DNA from: Chiridota heheva
Lineage: Eukaryota; Echinodermata; Holothuroidea; Apodida; Chiridotidae
Length of the DNA: 64,000 nucleotides
Direction: 5' to 3'
Assembly: GCA_020152595.1 (NCBI GenBank)
Contig: JAIGNY010000912.1
Coordinates: forward strand, 863,501 to 927,500
Within the stretch, counting starts at the first letter, position 1. The number at the start of each line of letters is the position of its first letter. The notes under the pieces are model-generated. The model saw only the letters and a program-made list of their open reading frames with translations, did not search any database and was not told the DNA's origin. The translations under genes and the position numbers were made by a program. Shown one piece after another: positions 38,601-50,800 of the stretch.

Positions 38601-41600
38601 TTGCCCATTTTTCCAATTTTCTTCAAAGATGAACTGGCGTACACAGTAACATGACGAACATGGTATTCTTTTACCGAAAGATCATTCTTAAAGCTTTCCT
38701 ACGTGACATAAACTTAGCTTAAAATAATTATCTAAAACGTATCAACACATAATAATACCACGTATATACATGACCAACTTCCCGACTGTAAAGCTATATT
38801 GCAACACAATAAAGGAATCCATTGTTTCGAGAAAAATACCTCCTGCTCTTGTTAATATTCCTTACAACTTACATGATTATTTATATAACAAATCTCTGGT
38901 CTCAAATGCGGAAGTGTATATTATTTTGTCATAATTATCCAAAACCAAAACTTGGTTTGGCAGCTATATGGTATTGTTTAACTTATCATTCATAAGAATT
39001 GTAGATTTATCCAAATGAAGTGTGGCTTTTTTTGTTATATATAACGAGTGGATCTATCCATTTGAAACCTATTCATTGTATTGTTAGGTGCTCTATGTAG
39101 ACAAGCAAATAAGAACAGCGTTTGAGAGTTAACTAAATAGTTTACAGGAAAATTAAGAACAATTTAGAAGTCGTAACATTTTTTTTTTTTAGAGTAACTT
39201 GGACATCTTAAAGGAGCACTAGATCGAAAAGTGAGGGTGATTGTTATTTGCAAATTTCACAAATATATCATCTACAAAGATCAGTCAACTTCATGCCTCC
39301 ATAGCCCACAGATGACGTGAGGGCAAAGGTTACTTGAATATTCAAATCAACCACAAATTTGCAATACTGTTGCGTTTTAGATAAGCATTTGATTTTTGGG
39401 ACCCTCTAAAATGCGCCCTCATTTTTCGATTTAGTGCTCTTTTAAATTTTAGTAAGTATAAGTAAAAAAAGAAGTAAAATGTCATTGTTATAATAAGCCA
39501 CATATCAACATGTATGCAATTACTGTCACAACTAATGGACAGTATTCTTTCAAAATCTATCAAGACGTTATGGTACATGAACCCTTACTCTGTAATAATC
39601 TGTACTATACACGTCACGTGACATCCCAAAGTCTGCAATTTTGACAACAAGTCTGTCACCGACTAGGCAATTTCTGGTGGCGAGATCACGATGGACGAAA
39701 TGTTGGGACGCCATGTATACCATCCCCGCTGATATCTGCTTGGCGATGACTAGAAGTTCATTTTCTGTTAGCTGCGTAACGTTTGGATTAGGTACCCTAT
39801 GGAAACAATCCGCATCAGGTCCACGCGCTCTGTTTAATAGACGGAAGTAATGACATAAATACACAGTTACAGTGTTAGAGATTTCATTGTTTTAAAACTA
39901 TCAGTTTATGTTTTAAAATAAACATGAGAAAGAATGGAAAAAGAACATACAAAATGTTCGAAGGATAAAAAGTACAATATACCTAATTGTTAGGTTACTC
40001 TGGCATATCAAAGTAATCCCACTTTACCATCTTTTTCTGAATTGTATTTTTTTGTTTTTATTCATACTTTGTATCGTAATCTGGGTTAACCTTCTCGCCT
40101 TTTCTTTTATCTGCATACGTTATAAACGGCTGTTTTCTACTCTTTTAAAATATAAACGCCAAAAAACGGAAAGAAATATTTGAAAACAGTGTCTACCCTA
40201 AATCTATCATGTCCCGCTTCAATCCACTTAAAAGTTAATAATTGTTCATGAAAATTGATTCTTGCTTTTTAAGTGTGTAATTGATTTAGAGAAGTTAAAC
40301 ACGAAGGGAATATTTCCCATGTATGCTGTATATATTATATCCCATTTTTAGTATGAGCTTATTTATTCAACTTCAAATGCATCATACGTTCGTTGGACGT
40401 GTACACGTTAACGGTGACAACACTATCGTGAACCCACATGACGACAGTAAAATTGGAGTACGTAATCTTCCTTTCGAAATCAATCCATTCAACTGCGCTT
40501 TAGTGATATAAGAAATAAATCGCTTTTATCTTGGCGTACAATTCAATTTTAGATTAGACCTAAACCTTTAATTGATTTTAATGCGAAAGATTGTCTGGTT
40601 TGGGTAGCAAAGCATTGTATGATAATGTCGCAAATGTCGTTTTTAAAACCAATATTGACGCTCTATTTAGGACGCTCCAAACGGGAATTTCAATTTGAGT
40701 GATATTCTGGACTGAAATACACACCTAATGCCTACGGTACCATACAATTGTTTCACTTACTTTAGATAATTATTTAAGTCTCCATTTTCCATGTACTCGA
40801 ACACCATAAGGAATGGCTCTTTGTCAACACACACTCCATAGAAAGTCACAATATTCTCATGTTGAAGATTAGTAAGAAGCTCTGCCTCTCTTTCAAAATC
40901 TTTCCTTGCATCTCCAACAGAGGCATCTTTTAAAGTTTTGATGGCAACCATGGTCGATTCACCCTCACTTGGGAGATTCTCACATATTCCGAGACAAACG
41001 ACTCCAAACGCTCCCTCGCCTAACTCGCTGATAAAACGAATTCTGTCCCGTAGAATGTGTTGTATTACTGCAAGAATATGGATGGATTATAAACTTACAA
41101 GTACAAAAAATGGCATAATTTGTTTTCTTGTTTTAATATTTTGATTAAATCAGTGGCCAGACATGTTTACCGTATATGGCAGACAACGAAAAGACAAACA
41201 AAAGTGTTAAGAAGCTGTTGCTGTATCTGGTTCCATTCAGGGAATATTCAATTATAAAGTTATAACGAATTTGTATAGAAACGACTGGTGTAGGAAATCT
41301 ACTATAGAAACGTGACGCCACCCATCTCTTTTTTAGCGATTGTTAATGCAATTTATTTCATGAACATAAACTTAAAGAATACAATACCCTTCGTTGCAAA
41401 CCTCGATGGTTGTAAGTCTCAGAAAATGTTTTAACGTAATCTAATATTTTTTGTCACTACTAATTATGAGTTTAGTTATTTAGTATTTCTGCCCAAATTT
41501 GAATCATTTCATCTGAGAAAAGTTATGTGTGTAAGGAACAGGAGATAATCGAAAGCAGAATCGTAGATTTCCAGAAAACTAATTTAGATAATGTCACAGA

Positions 41601-44600
41601 GTAGAAATTCGCGTGTCGATTATTGGACCAGTTGTATACTGGAGGATTCTTGACGGTGTGCACAATGCACGCAAAGGATGAGAAAAAGCGTATGACTTTC
41701 AAAAGCTAATCATACGTACGTTATACAAGAGGGCAATGGTGTAGGAACAGCAGGGGAGCATGGGAGGAAATGAAGGAAATCCTCCGAAATTTGAAGCAAA
41801 TTTCGTGAAAACTGAAAAGAAATTTCCGAAAATGCAGAAAACTTTTCAAATATGAAAGAAACTTCCCGAAAATTAAGGTAAATTTCGTGAAAACTGAGAA
41901 TTGTTTTAATGAAAATGATTTTTTTTTGAAAATTGAAGCAAATTTCACGAATACTAAAGGAAATTTCTCGAAAATTGAAGATTTCCGGCAGAAAAGATGC
42001 CATGATAAAATCATAATCATGGCATCTTTTCTGCCGGAAATTTTCAGTTTTCGAGAAATCTCCTTCACTTTTCGTGAAATTTGCTCCAATTTTCGAGAGA
42101 GAAAATATCATTTTCATAAAAAAAATTCTCAGTTTTCACGAAATTTACTTCAATTTTTGGGAAATTTCCTTCATATTTGAAAAGTTTTCTGCATTTTCAG
42201 AAATTTCTTTTCAGTTTTCACGAAATTTGCTTCAAATTTTGGAAGATTTCCTTCATTTTTCGGATATCTTCTTCATTTCCGAGAAGTTTACATCAATTCT
42301 CGTGATATTTTCTTTAATTTCGTGAAATTGTTTTCATTTTTGGAAAATTTTCATTCATTTTTGTGAAATTTTCTTCATTTTCGGGAATTTTGCGTCATCA
42401 CTGTCACTTCTCTTACCATTTCCGTTTTTCATGTCAATCTTCAATGTATAATTTGGATTTGGTATCATCGGCACAAATTCTTTTCTGTCCTTGTTTCGCA
42501 TTGGATCTACACATGCCACTGCCGTAAAAGGTATACTACTACCATCTCCTACGTCACGATATCGTAGTGCTCGTTCGTCTTGCTTCTGTCGCTTCTTCAT
42601 GTATGCAAAGCAGATGAGGACCGAGATGAGAGCAAATAATCCAACAAATGAAACAACCACGTAAAGCTAAAATAGAAACATACAGAATTGAACATAAACA
42701 CATCGCGCACTTCAGAATCTAGCAACATAAATTTATGCTGACATGAAACTATCAACAAACAAAAGAAGCCTTTTATCAGTTTGCAGTAAGCTTATCAGGT
42801 TAACAAATTATGACTGATCATAGTTCTAAGATTCTTTGATAAATTCCTACAGAGATGTAAAATATAGTAAATTTAAGTCATGGCATCCTTCTATGGAATT
42901 CTGTAAATAATAGATCTTTCCCTCAATTGTTGAATTGGTCTAGGATGTGCAATTTTAGTTCTTCACGCGTGACATCTAGTAGGTGGGTTTAAGGGTTTCT
43001 ACTTGAAAGAAAATGATAAAAATAAGGAAATGACATTCTAATTAGGAAAAAAATAACGTAAAGCTAAAACAGAAACACAGGAATGAGAATAAACTTATCG
43101 CATAACACACACTTCAAAATCTAGCAAAGTAAATTTATGCTGATATGAAATGATCAAATTTCGAAAAGTACCCTTTGGTAAGTTTACAGCAGGTTTACCT
43201 GGTTTGCGAAATTATGACTGATCAAAGTTCCAAGATTCTTTGATAAATGCAATTACGATATTTATAATATAGTTATTTATTTATAAAACAGCTTAAGGCA
43301 TGCCATGCTTCTATGGAATTCTGTGAATAATAGATCTTTCCCACGTAATTGGTGACTTGGTCAAGGATGTACAATTTTAGTCATCTGTTCATATGTGCCG
43401 ACTGGGATAACTGCCAGTTTTTCCAAAACTTTGATGGAGGCACTAGACCGAGAAGTGAGGACGCAATTTTCTAGAGACTCTAAAATATGCAAAAAAGCTT
43501 TTTGGTCGACGTGTAGAGCTACAAAACTGTTTTACTACCAATATTTATACCAAGTAGTTACCTAAGATTCATCAAACAATAACATATCATTTCTTTAGGA
43601 GGCAAATGCTTGAATGAATAATTGATAAATTCATCAATAAGAAAGCCCCTTACTTATGGCTCTAAACTGTTCTTTTAAGAAGATGGTAAAAAGGGGAAAT
43701 AAATGGTGTGAGCAAGTTTAACAAAATATATGCTCTTGTAAATTTCGGATACAGAGGCCTAAATAACATGGATTTACATACAAAATTGATAGATTTCCAT
43801 ACAAAAATGGAGAATAAGTCTATCAACTTGTAATAGGTCATAGTGCAAGCCAATCTTCAACCGGGTGTCTTTTTATGACGTCAATACAACGTCATTTCTC
43901 GTTATGGCTTTTTGACGTCATTTCTTGTTACGGCAACTTACCTAAAGTGATGTCTTATTGAAGTCGCAATTATCTACCTACTGTGGTGTAGCAGGCCGTG
44001 GACATTGACTTGGTTGTCGATGTTACGTCTGTCCGTACGTCGCACCTGTGTTCTCGTCCGGGTCGTATTAAGCGTTTCGTGATAGCATTGTTACTATCAT
44101 AACCGAATACGCAGGCCACGACCCCGTCATTGTAATTGTGTGTTCACTCGTCGTCGAAGTCGCAATTTATAACGCCACTATGATGCTGCGTACACTATCT
44201 TGTGATACATCACCTGATTAAAGTTTTTGTAAATTTCCCGCGGAATATCATGAAACTTTTTACTTTATTAATACCTGAATGTTTGTTTCCCGGGTCCCAC
44301 GCACGTTAGCAGCAGTAGCACTAACTTTGGTCAGTTAGTTGTATCCATAGGCAGCAAGCTTACTATACAACTATGACTGATAGCTAATTCTAAATAGCGT
44401 TTGTTATGGAGTCCGAGGTACTATTAAATGGATAGTGTGTAATTTATTTTGCATGACAGCACTGAGGATTTCATCAGGTGTCATACAAGTGCTTGGAACT
44501 TCCAAGTTGTTGAATGGAAGTAGATTGGTCTAGACTATCTGGGGTCTAAATCAGGCTATACTTATCCCCCACCCCCGGGGTGGGGGATAATGGGGTGAAT

Positions 44601-47600
44601 GGGGGTCAGTGATGTATGGTTTTAGTATTTAGGGTAGTTCGTGATTTGGGTTTCGGGGGTTCGTGATTTTGGTGAGGGGGGGGGGACTAATTTGGGATTC
44701 GGATGGGGGGGGTGATAGGATTTGGGAGTCAGGAGGGGGTCCGTGATAGGATTTAGGTGGGGTGGGGGGTCTGTGATAGGATTTGGGTGGGGGTTCTGTA
44801 TAATGCCAAAACTTCCCTACCTACCGTTAACAGGGTTAATTTAGCATTTGTGACTGCAGTTTAAATTCTTACAGATCATCATAACTTGAAGGAAATATTA
44901 TGGGATATATTTTTTATTGGGAGTAGGCCTAGGCCTACAATCTTGGACAAAATTGCTTGAACACTTCAGCTTTTTGAGAACTTCATATGTTATAGTTTTA
45001 TGTTTCTTTAATATTTTTTCGAGAATTGTAACCCCCTATTCCCCCTTTCAATGTTGAATTTATTCCTTTCTTAACGTCATTTCCAGGAAAAACAGTAACA
45101 ATAGCCAATATTGAATGGGGAGGGGGAGTGGAGCGGAGGGCAATTATTATAGTGAGTTAGGGGAGGGGAACACTGGCAGCGTCAATGAAATTATTAAAAT
45201 GTCCTTATGTACAGCACTTCTTCACATCGGCCTAAAAAGACCAAAAAAACGCTGGTGACCCCTATCGAAAGTACCCTCATCCGAGAGATATTAGATGGTA
45301 CTTTTTGGAAAACATCACAAAATCTATAACATTCTGGTACAAAAAGGACCCCGAACTTGACTCTTTTATCATCGCTTTCAATATTGAGAATAATTAGTTC
45401 CGTTTTACACTAATTCACCTCCCGTAGTCGTCTCGCAATTGACCACAGACCCACGCGTGTTTACAAGCCGCGCGAGTGTTCATTCTGTCATTGTTTAATA
45501 TTACGAGAATATTAAAAAAATTACGTCATTGTTCTAAAAGCGGCTACTCTGCTATGACGTCGTAAAAAGACACCCGGTTGAAGAGTCTGTCGATTACGTA
45601 CCAAGCCGAGTGTTAGGTTACAGTCACATTGGCTTTACCATTGAAGCTTAGGTTTCATCCAAAGTTGCTTGCACTTACCAGTTCTCCCGATGCTGATCGC
45701 AACTCGACCTGATGTCATGTATATAAGTGTCAGTTTTATTGATTTGATATGTTTTTAGTGCCGTTTTGCATCATATTTGTACAGTGGTTTTAGTTAAAGT
45801 TTTCTAACGTAGCTGCAGGGATCGTCCGTCAGTCAGTGTAGGCCTAAGTGTATTTACTGCCAGTGTATGTAAGGTTAAAATGTACATAGTGTATGTTGCT
45901 GTCAGGGCGTCATATTCGAAATGATGTCATGTAATGATAATTCATTACGCCGTAGCGTAAGTTTTAAATTGAAAATATAATGTTTTGGGCGTAATAACAA
46001 AAACGTTAATGGCAATAATAAAATAATAAACTGTTTAAGGAGTTGTGTATGTTTGAAAAAGAGAAGCTTCTGGACTGTGGTGGGATGAGGATGTGTGTTG
46101 CAGGTTGTAAATAATTGTAAGTTAAACATTTCTTATTGGCCAATAAGTTTAGTTAGTTTATAGCAAGGAATAGTTATTGTATTTGTTGATTGATATTAAT
46201 AAGTCAAGGATTATTTTTACGCTTGTGATCTATTTAATTTAATATCCTGTTGGTGATATTTTCCAGCCTGATTGAATTTGAATTACGAATTGATTATCTT
46301 GATATGAGGAACTATGTTAGCATCTTTGTGTTTTATATTCTTACCTATGAAATTGGCAATTAATCAACCTATTTGGGATCATCATATTTACAATAAGGTG
46401 GGTCTCATTTTTATTCCTGTTACCCAACATTTTATAGTATCCCCGATATAATCCCGAGGTTTACAAACTGACCAATACCTACAACAAATTTGTCTTGGAA
46501 AAATAAGCCTGAAAATCAACAACCGGCTATAATTTTTGCTGACGATCAAGTGGATAATATTATGAATGACAGTAAATATTCAATCTTGATCAATGATTGA
46601 TCGATATCAATTTTCATTAGTCTGGGAGAAACCTTGATCAGTAGATAATCAATTCTTTCATTATGACTATCATCTAAGTACTGACAACAGTTTTTAGTCT
46701 GCTCCACTCTCCTGATCAGAAAATTGCCTGATTAGGAGATCGACGCATGCGCATTAAACGGAATTTAAACTGCTTAAAAATATGCAGCCGTTAAATAATA
46801 ACCTAATGAAATTTTTGTATTTTGTTTTAAGTGCATGCATGATGAATGTGTAGATCATAACTCTAAGGAATGAGGTTTCTGATGCATATCATGCAATTAT
46901 ATTTTCTATTTAAAGTTATGAGGCTTTGTTGTGGACAATGAATTTACAAATCTTCTAAGCGGAATATGTTTTCTTATAATTTTTAAAAAAAAACCCGTAT
47001 CGGACGAGAAGTTTGCGTTGGTTAAATTGGAGACAGTCTCTTTAGTTTCACATAACAGCAACAAAATTTAAAACATTTGCTTTAGCTTCCTATATACCTG
47101 AAAGGATCAATAAAATTATCATTCACACCTATACAAAAATAAACTCGCTCACTTAGATCCAATGCCGCAATTCTCTTAAAACCCCATCAATTAGGACCAA
47201 AACTTATGGTGAAAGATCTTTTAAAATTGCAGTCCGAAACTCTGGAACAATCCCCTTACTCACAACAGGAATGCCCCTTCAACTAATAACTTGAAAAATG
47301 TTCTAAAAACTCACCTTTTTTCTAGTTATTTGATTAATTTATGTTATTTTAGGTACGGTACTATATCTATGTTTTGTATCCTTGTATTTTAATATGCTTT
47401 ATTTTAGGAATAGTATTTTTTTAGGACCAGTAGTTTTCTCAATTTTGCAATTTGATTTGTAAAGCGCGTTGAGACCGCTGGTATAATGCGCTATATATAG
47501 AAGATATTCATCATCATCATCATCATCATCATTATTATTATTATCATCAGTCATCATCAGTAGTAGTAGTAGTGGTGGTGGTGGTGGTGGTGGTGGTAGT

Positions 47601-47709
47601 AGTAGTAGTAGTGGTGGTGGTGGTGGTGGTGGTGGTGGTGGTGTAGTAGTGGTAGTAGTGGTGGTGGTGGTGGTGGTGGTGGTGGTGGTGGTGGTGGTGG
47701 TGGTAGTGC

Positions 47710-47753
<44 letters not shown>

Positions 47754-47819
47754 TAGTAGTGGTGGTGGTAGTAGTGTAGTGCAGTAGTAGCAGTAGTAGC
47801 AGTAGTAGTAGTACGGTGC

Positions 47820-47857
<38 letters not shown>

Positions 47858-47858
47858 C

Positions 47859-47895
<37 letters not shown>

Positions 47896-50800
47896 ATAAC
47901 ATTATTACTACTTGTATTTCCTATTTTGGGTAAGTGAAACCAGTGCTCACTGTTTATGTTGATATACTCAAATATCGAAAGCTGCATTATGGTTATGAAA
48001 ATACGCCTACGTTTTTGATTTCCAATGTATATCTGCACTTATCTATAAGTATATACGACGCATGGTACAGGGGACGGCCTGCAATATTGAAGAAATATGT
48101 CATTTTAAGGAGGAATGATCCATAAAATTAATTTCTCCTCGACTTCCCATTTACGGATGGGACATATCACTCATTATCGAACATCCTACAAAAAAACGTT
48201 GAATACTGAGATAAGGGAATATCGAATGATCTTTTAAGATTTTTGAATTTCCTTTTTTGAATTTTGTTTTTATTTGCAAAAGGCATAGATTATACAAATC
48301 TTACACCACTTCACATAATTTACCATTGTCACTCATGTTTTTTTTTTTTTTTTAAATTTATTTTGCTTCGAGCATATTCCTACATGTTCTATTACTATAA
48401 CCGAGTCTTCTTTGATTTTTACTGAGATTGTGAAACGTATTGTGAAACGTAATATGTTTGCCGATACAAGAAGGGTACTATGATGAAATGATCAGACACA
48501 AAACTGCAAAACTCAAACAAAAGTGTATTTCACTGTTCCAGAGAGCAGTCACTTATTTTGCTTTCATTTCATTTCCTTGTACTTGTTGTTGTTTGTTGTA
48601 CTTCTTTGTTGTTTTATCGTAATGTATTGCATGGTAGTTTCCACAAATGAATAAAACGTTTTTAATACAGAACCCATCGATGTACAAATATTACCGTTAT
48701 GTTTACTGCGTAGCCACCAATGTTTAGTTTCAATACAAATATCTTTCCCCAAAACTTTTCCAAATTATACCTAACAGCGAAATGAAACACTAAACCTTCT
48801 CTACCTATACACTATGCAATTCCCTTGAGTTGGAAGACACATGGCTTTTAATATGTATAATTTTCTTGCATATATTTCTTCTGTTTCATGGAGATTGAAA
48901 TGTTTGATCTTATTATTAATGCAAATCATACGCTTTATTAATTTTTAGACAAACAACTGTCGTTATGCATACACCGTTTCAGTTTTTAAATGACCCTAAC
49001 ACAAACCCCCACGAGCCCCCAAAGCCTGAAGATGAAATCAATTTTCTCTTGCTAACTTCACCGCACCATTTTGTTAGACATCCACTGTTTAATAGAGAAT
49101 GTGCAGTCACACTCATATGAAATGGGAACCCCAGGAAATATATGTTTACAAATTGTTTATCCAAAATTTAAAAATGAGGGCAATTGACAAGAGTGTAGTC
49201 TCAAAAACTCACAAGGGGTCCTAGAATATATTGGAAATTTAAATAACAACAATAAAATATAGATACAAATATTTTGAAATATCGCTAGCCTGACCCTATT
49301 TTCCTTGTTTGGCCGATGGATGCCTAAAAAAGATACATTGACCATATAGCTACTCGCTATTTCAGGCTTTGTCGAACAACGAGCGACAAGCAAAACTTTT
49401 CAAATGTATTTTGGCCGAATGTGTAACAATATTGCAAAAACAAAGAGGAGACAAATTTCCCCCTCCCACCCCCTCAAATATATTTTATTAGAGCGCAAGC
49501 AAAAATAGACCCACCGCCACTGATGATAAGTGCAGTGGGTGACCGATTTGGAGTCCAGGTTATATATTTGAATATATGTTGTAATGCATTGGTTTTAGAA
49601 CAAGCTGTCAATTTCCATTTTCTTTTAAAGGCAAAATTTCAAAGAGATTTTAAATTTTGGTTTCCCTTTGAGCCCCCATAACTTTCTGAAAATTTCAACA
49701 CGGGACCCCCGAGTCAGCCCCAAGCAAAGGATGTATGAAACCGACACATTTTCTGAATCCCATAAGATATATACTTCCAGACAGTTTTGGTTTCTATTAA
49801 AATTTCTAGTAGTTTTTACTTTTTTTTATATTTTTAATTCATTCTTTTTTACCTTCAAATGCCATAAAACGAGAGCGATGGAAAACTTGCTATTCGTTTG
49901 ATATGACAGTATGTGTTCAAAATCCTGATATATCATGTGCAGAAGCAGTCAGGGCATTTGAATTTAGATTAGAAGAACGTTTCAGTAACGTTATAAAAAC
50001 GTAAAACTTTGTTATAACGTTGCGATTTAGCGAATAACGTCCATTGTCAACAATAAAAGTTGTATTAAGTGTCATTAAATTCTGAAATATTAGCATACAT
50101 AATATAATACTTACGTGAGCAAAGCCGTCGTCTAGCGCTAGGTCTGGGTACCCTGAAATGTCTATTTTACTCCCTTGTATACGAGGAAGGAAAAATAGAT
50201 ACAGAATTACACAAAACAACTATAACAACTATCTACAATTATTAACTTTCTTATGACGGCGTGTTACTTGCAATCCCGTCGAGCAGGTTTCACATACCTA
50301 TGTGTAAAATACACTACCACTAAGCTTTCGACATATTGGAATTTTAATGAGGCATAATCTAGGACGCCACCCGAGGGGCAATGGGACGCTTACCGTTGTC
50401 CTTCAACAAACAGAGCATGCGTACCGAATTGTTTTCCCCATGTTATGATTGAAATCATAGGCAGTTCTTTCTTCTTGAGTTTTACCCCTGCTCTTTTCTT
50501 GCGCTGGTGTCTTTCGGCATAATGTAAACTAAAGAGCCACGTGGCTGATAATTGGTGGATCGCTTACGCTGCTTCATAACATTAATTTGAAATTGTAATG
50601 TCAAGAGAATACTTTTAATTTAAAAGGTGATATATGTGGTTAATACTACTTCCACTTGATGAATGGAAGTCAATTGGGTACTAACTATTTAAGACCAAAG
50701 AAAAACATATTCCATATGTATTAAGGTATTTAACATTCTGGGATTATATCATGTGATATGCAACCTGCTTGACGAGTGTGCAAATAAAACCTCTTTATAA

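Larger units (their letters stand above)
43855..45583. mobile_element. 1.73-kb element with 28-bp terminal inverted repeats
   Basis: CTTCAACCGGGTGTCTTTTT plus ATGACGTC at 43855-43882 is repeated in reverse complement at 45556-45583 with one mismatch. No transposase frame was seen, so it would be non-autonomous. It contains a SINE copy (43972-44155), a G-rich minisatellite (44570-44805), a region related to the MITEs at 58.6 and 59.7 kb (about 44930-45130) and a block shared with 17965-18125 (about 45235-45372). No clear target-site duplication. Confidence 0.78.

Noticed and set aside
39641-39850. Plus-strand 69-codon frame opposite the kinase exon
   Set aside because: Shadow of the Trk catalytic exon on the other strand. 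Likewise 40938-41144, 57717-57989 and 17019-17276 are shadows of minus-strand coding or LINE sequence.
41710-42325. Frames of 83-135 codons rich in Phe, Glu, Ile and Ser
   Set aside because: They come from the inverted AAATTTCCGAAAAT-type repeat, which is stop-poor; they appear on both strands and match the repeat period.
42355-42416. Extension of the membrane exon frame past 42417
   Set aside because: The frame runs into repeat sequence, while a GTAAGA donor at 42416 joins in phase to the kinase exon with a conserved VIQHI junction.
47399-48038. Poly-Leu, poly-Thr and poly-Tyr frames
   Set aside because: Translation of trinucleotide repeats; no flanking coding signal.
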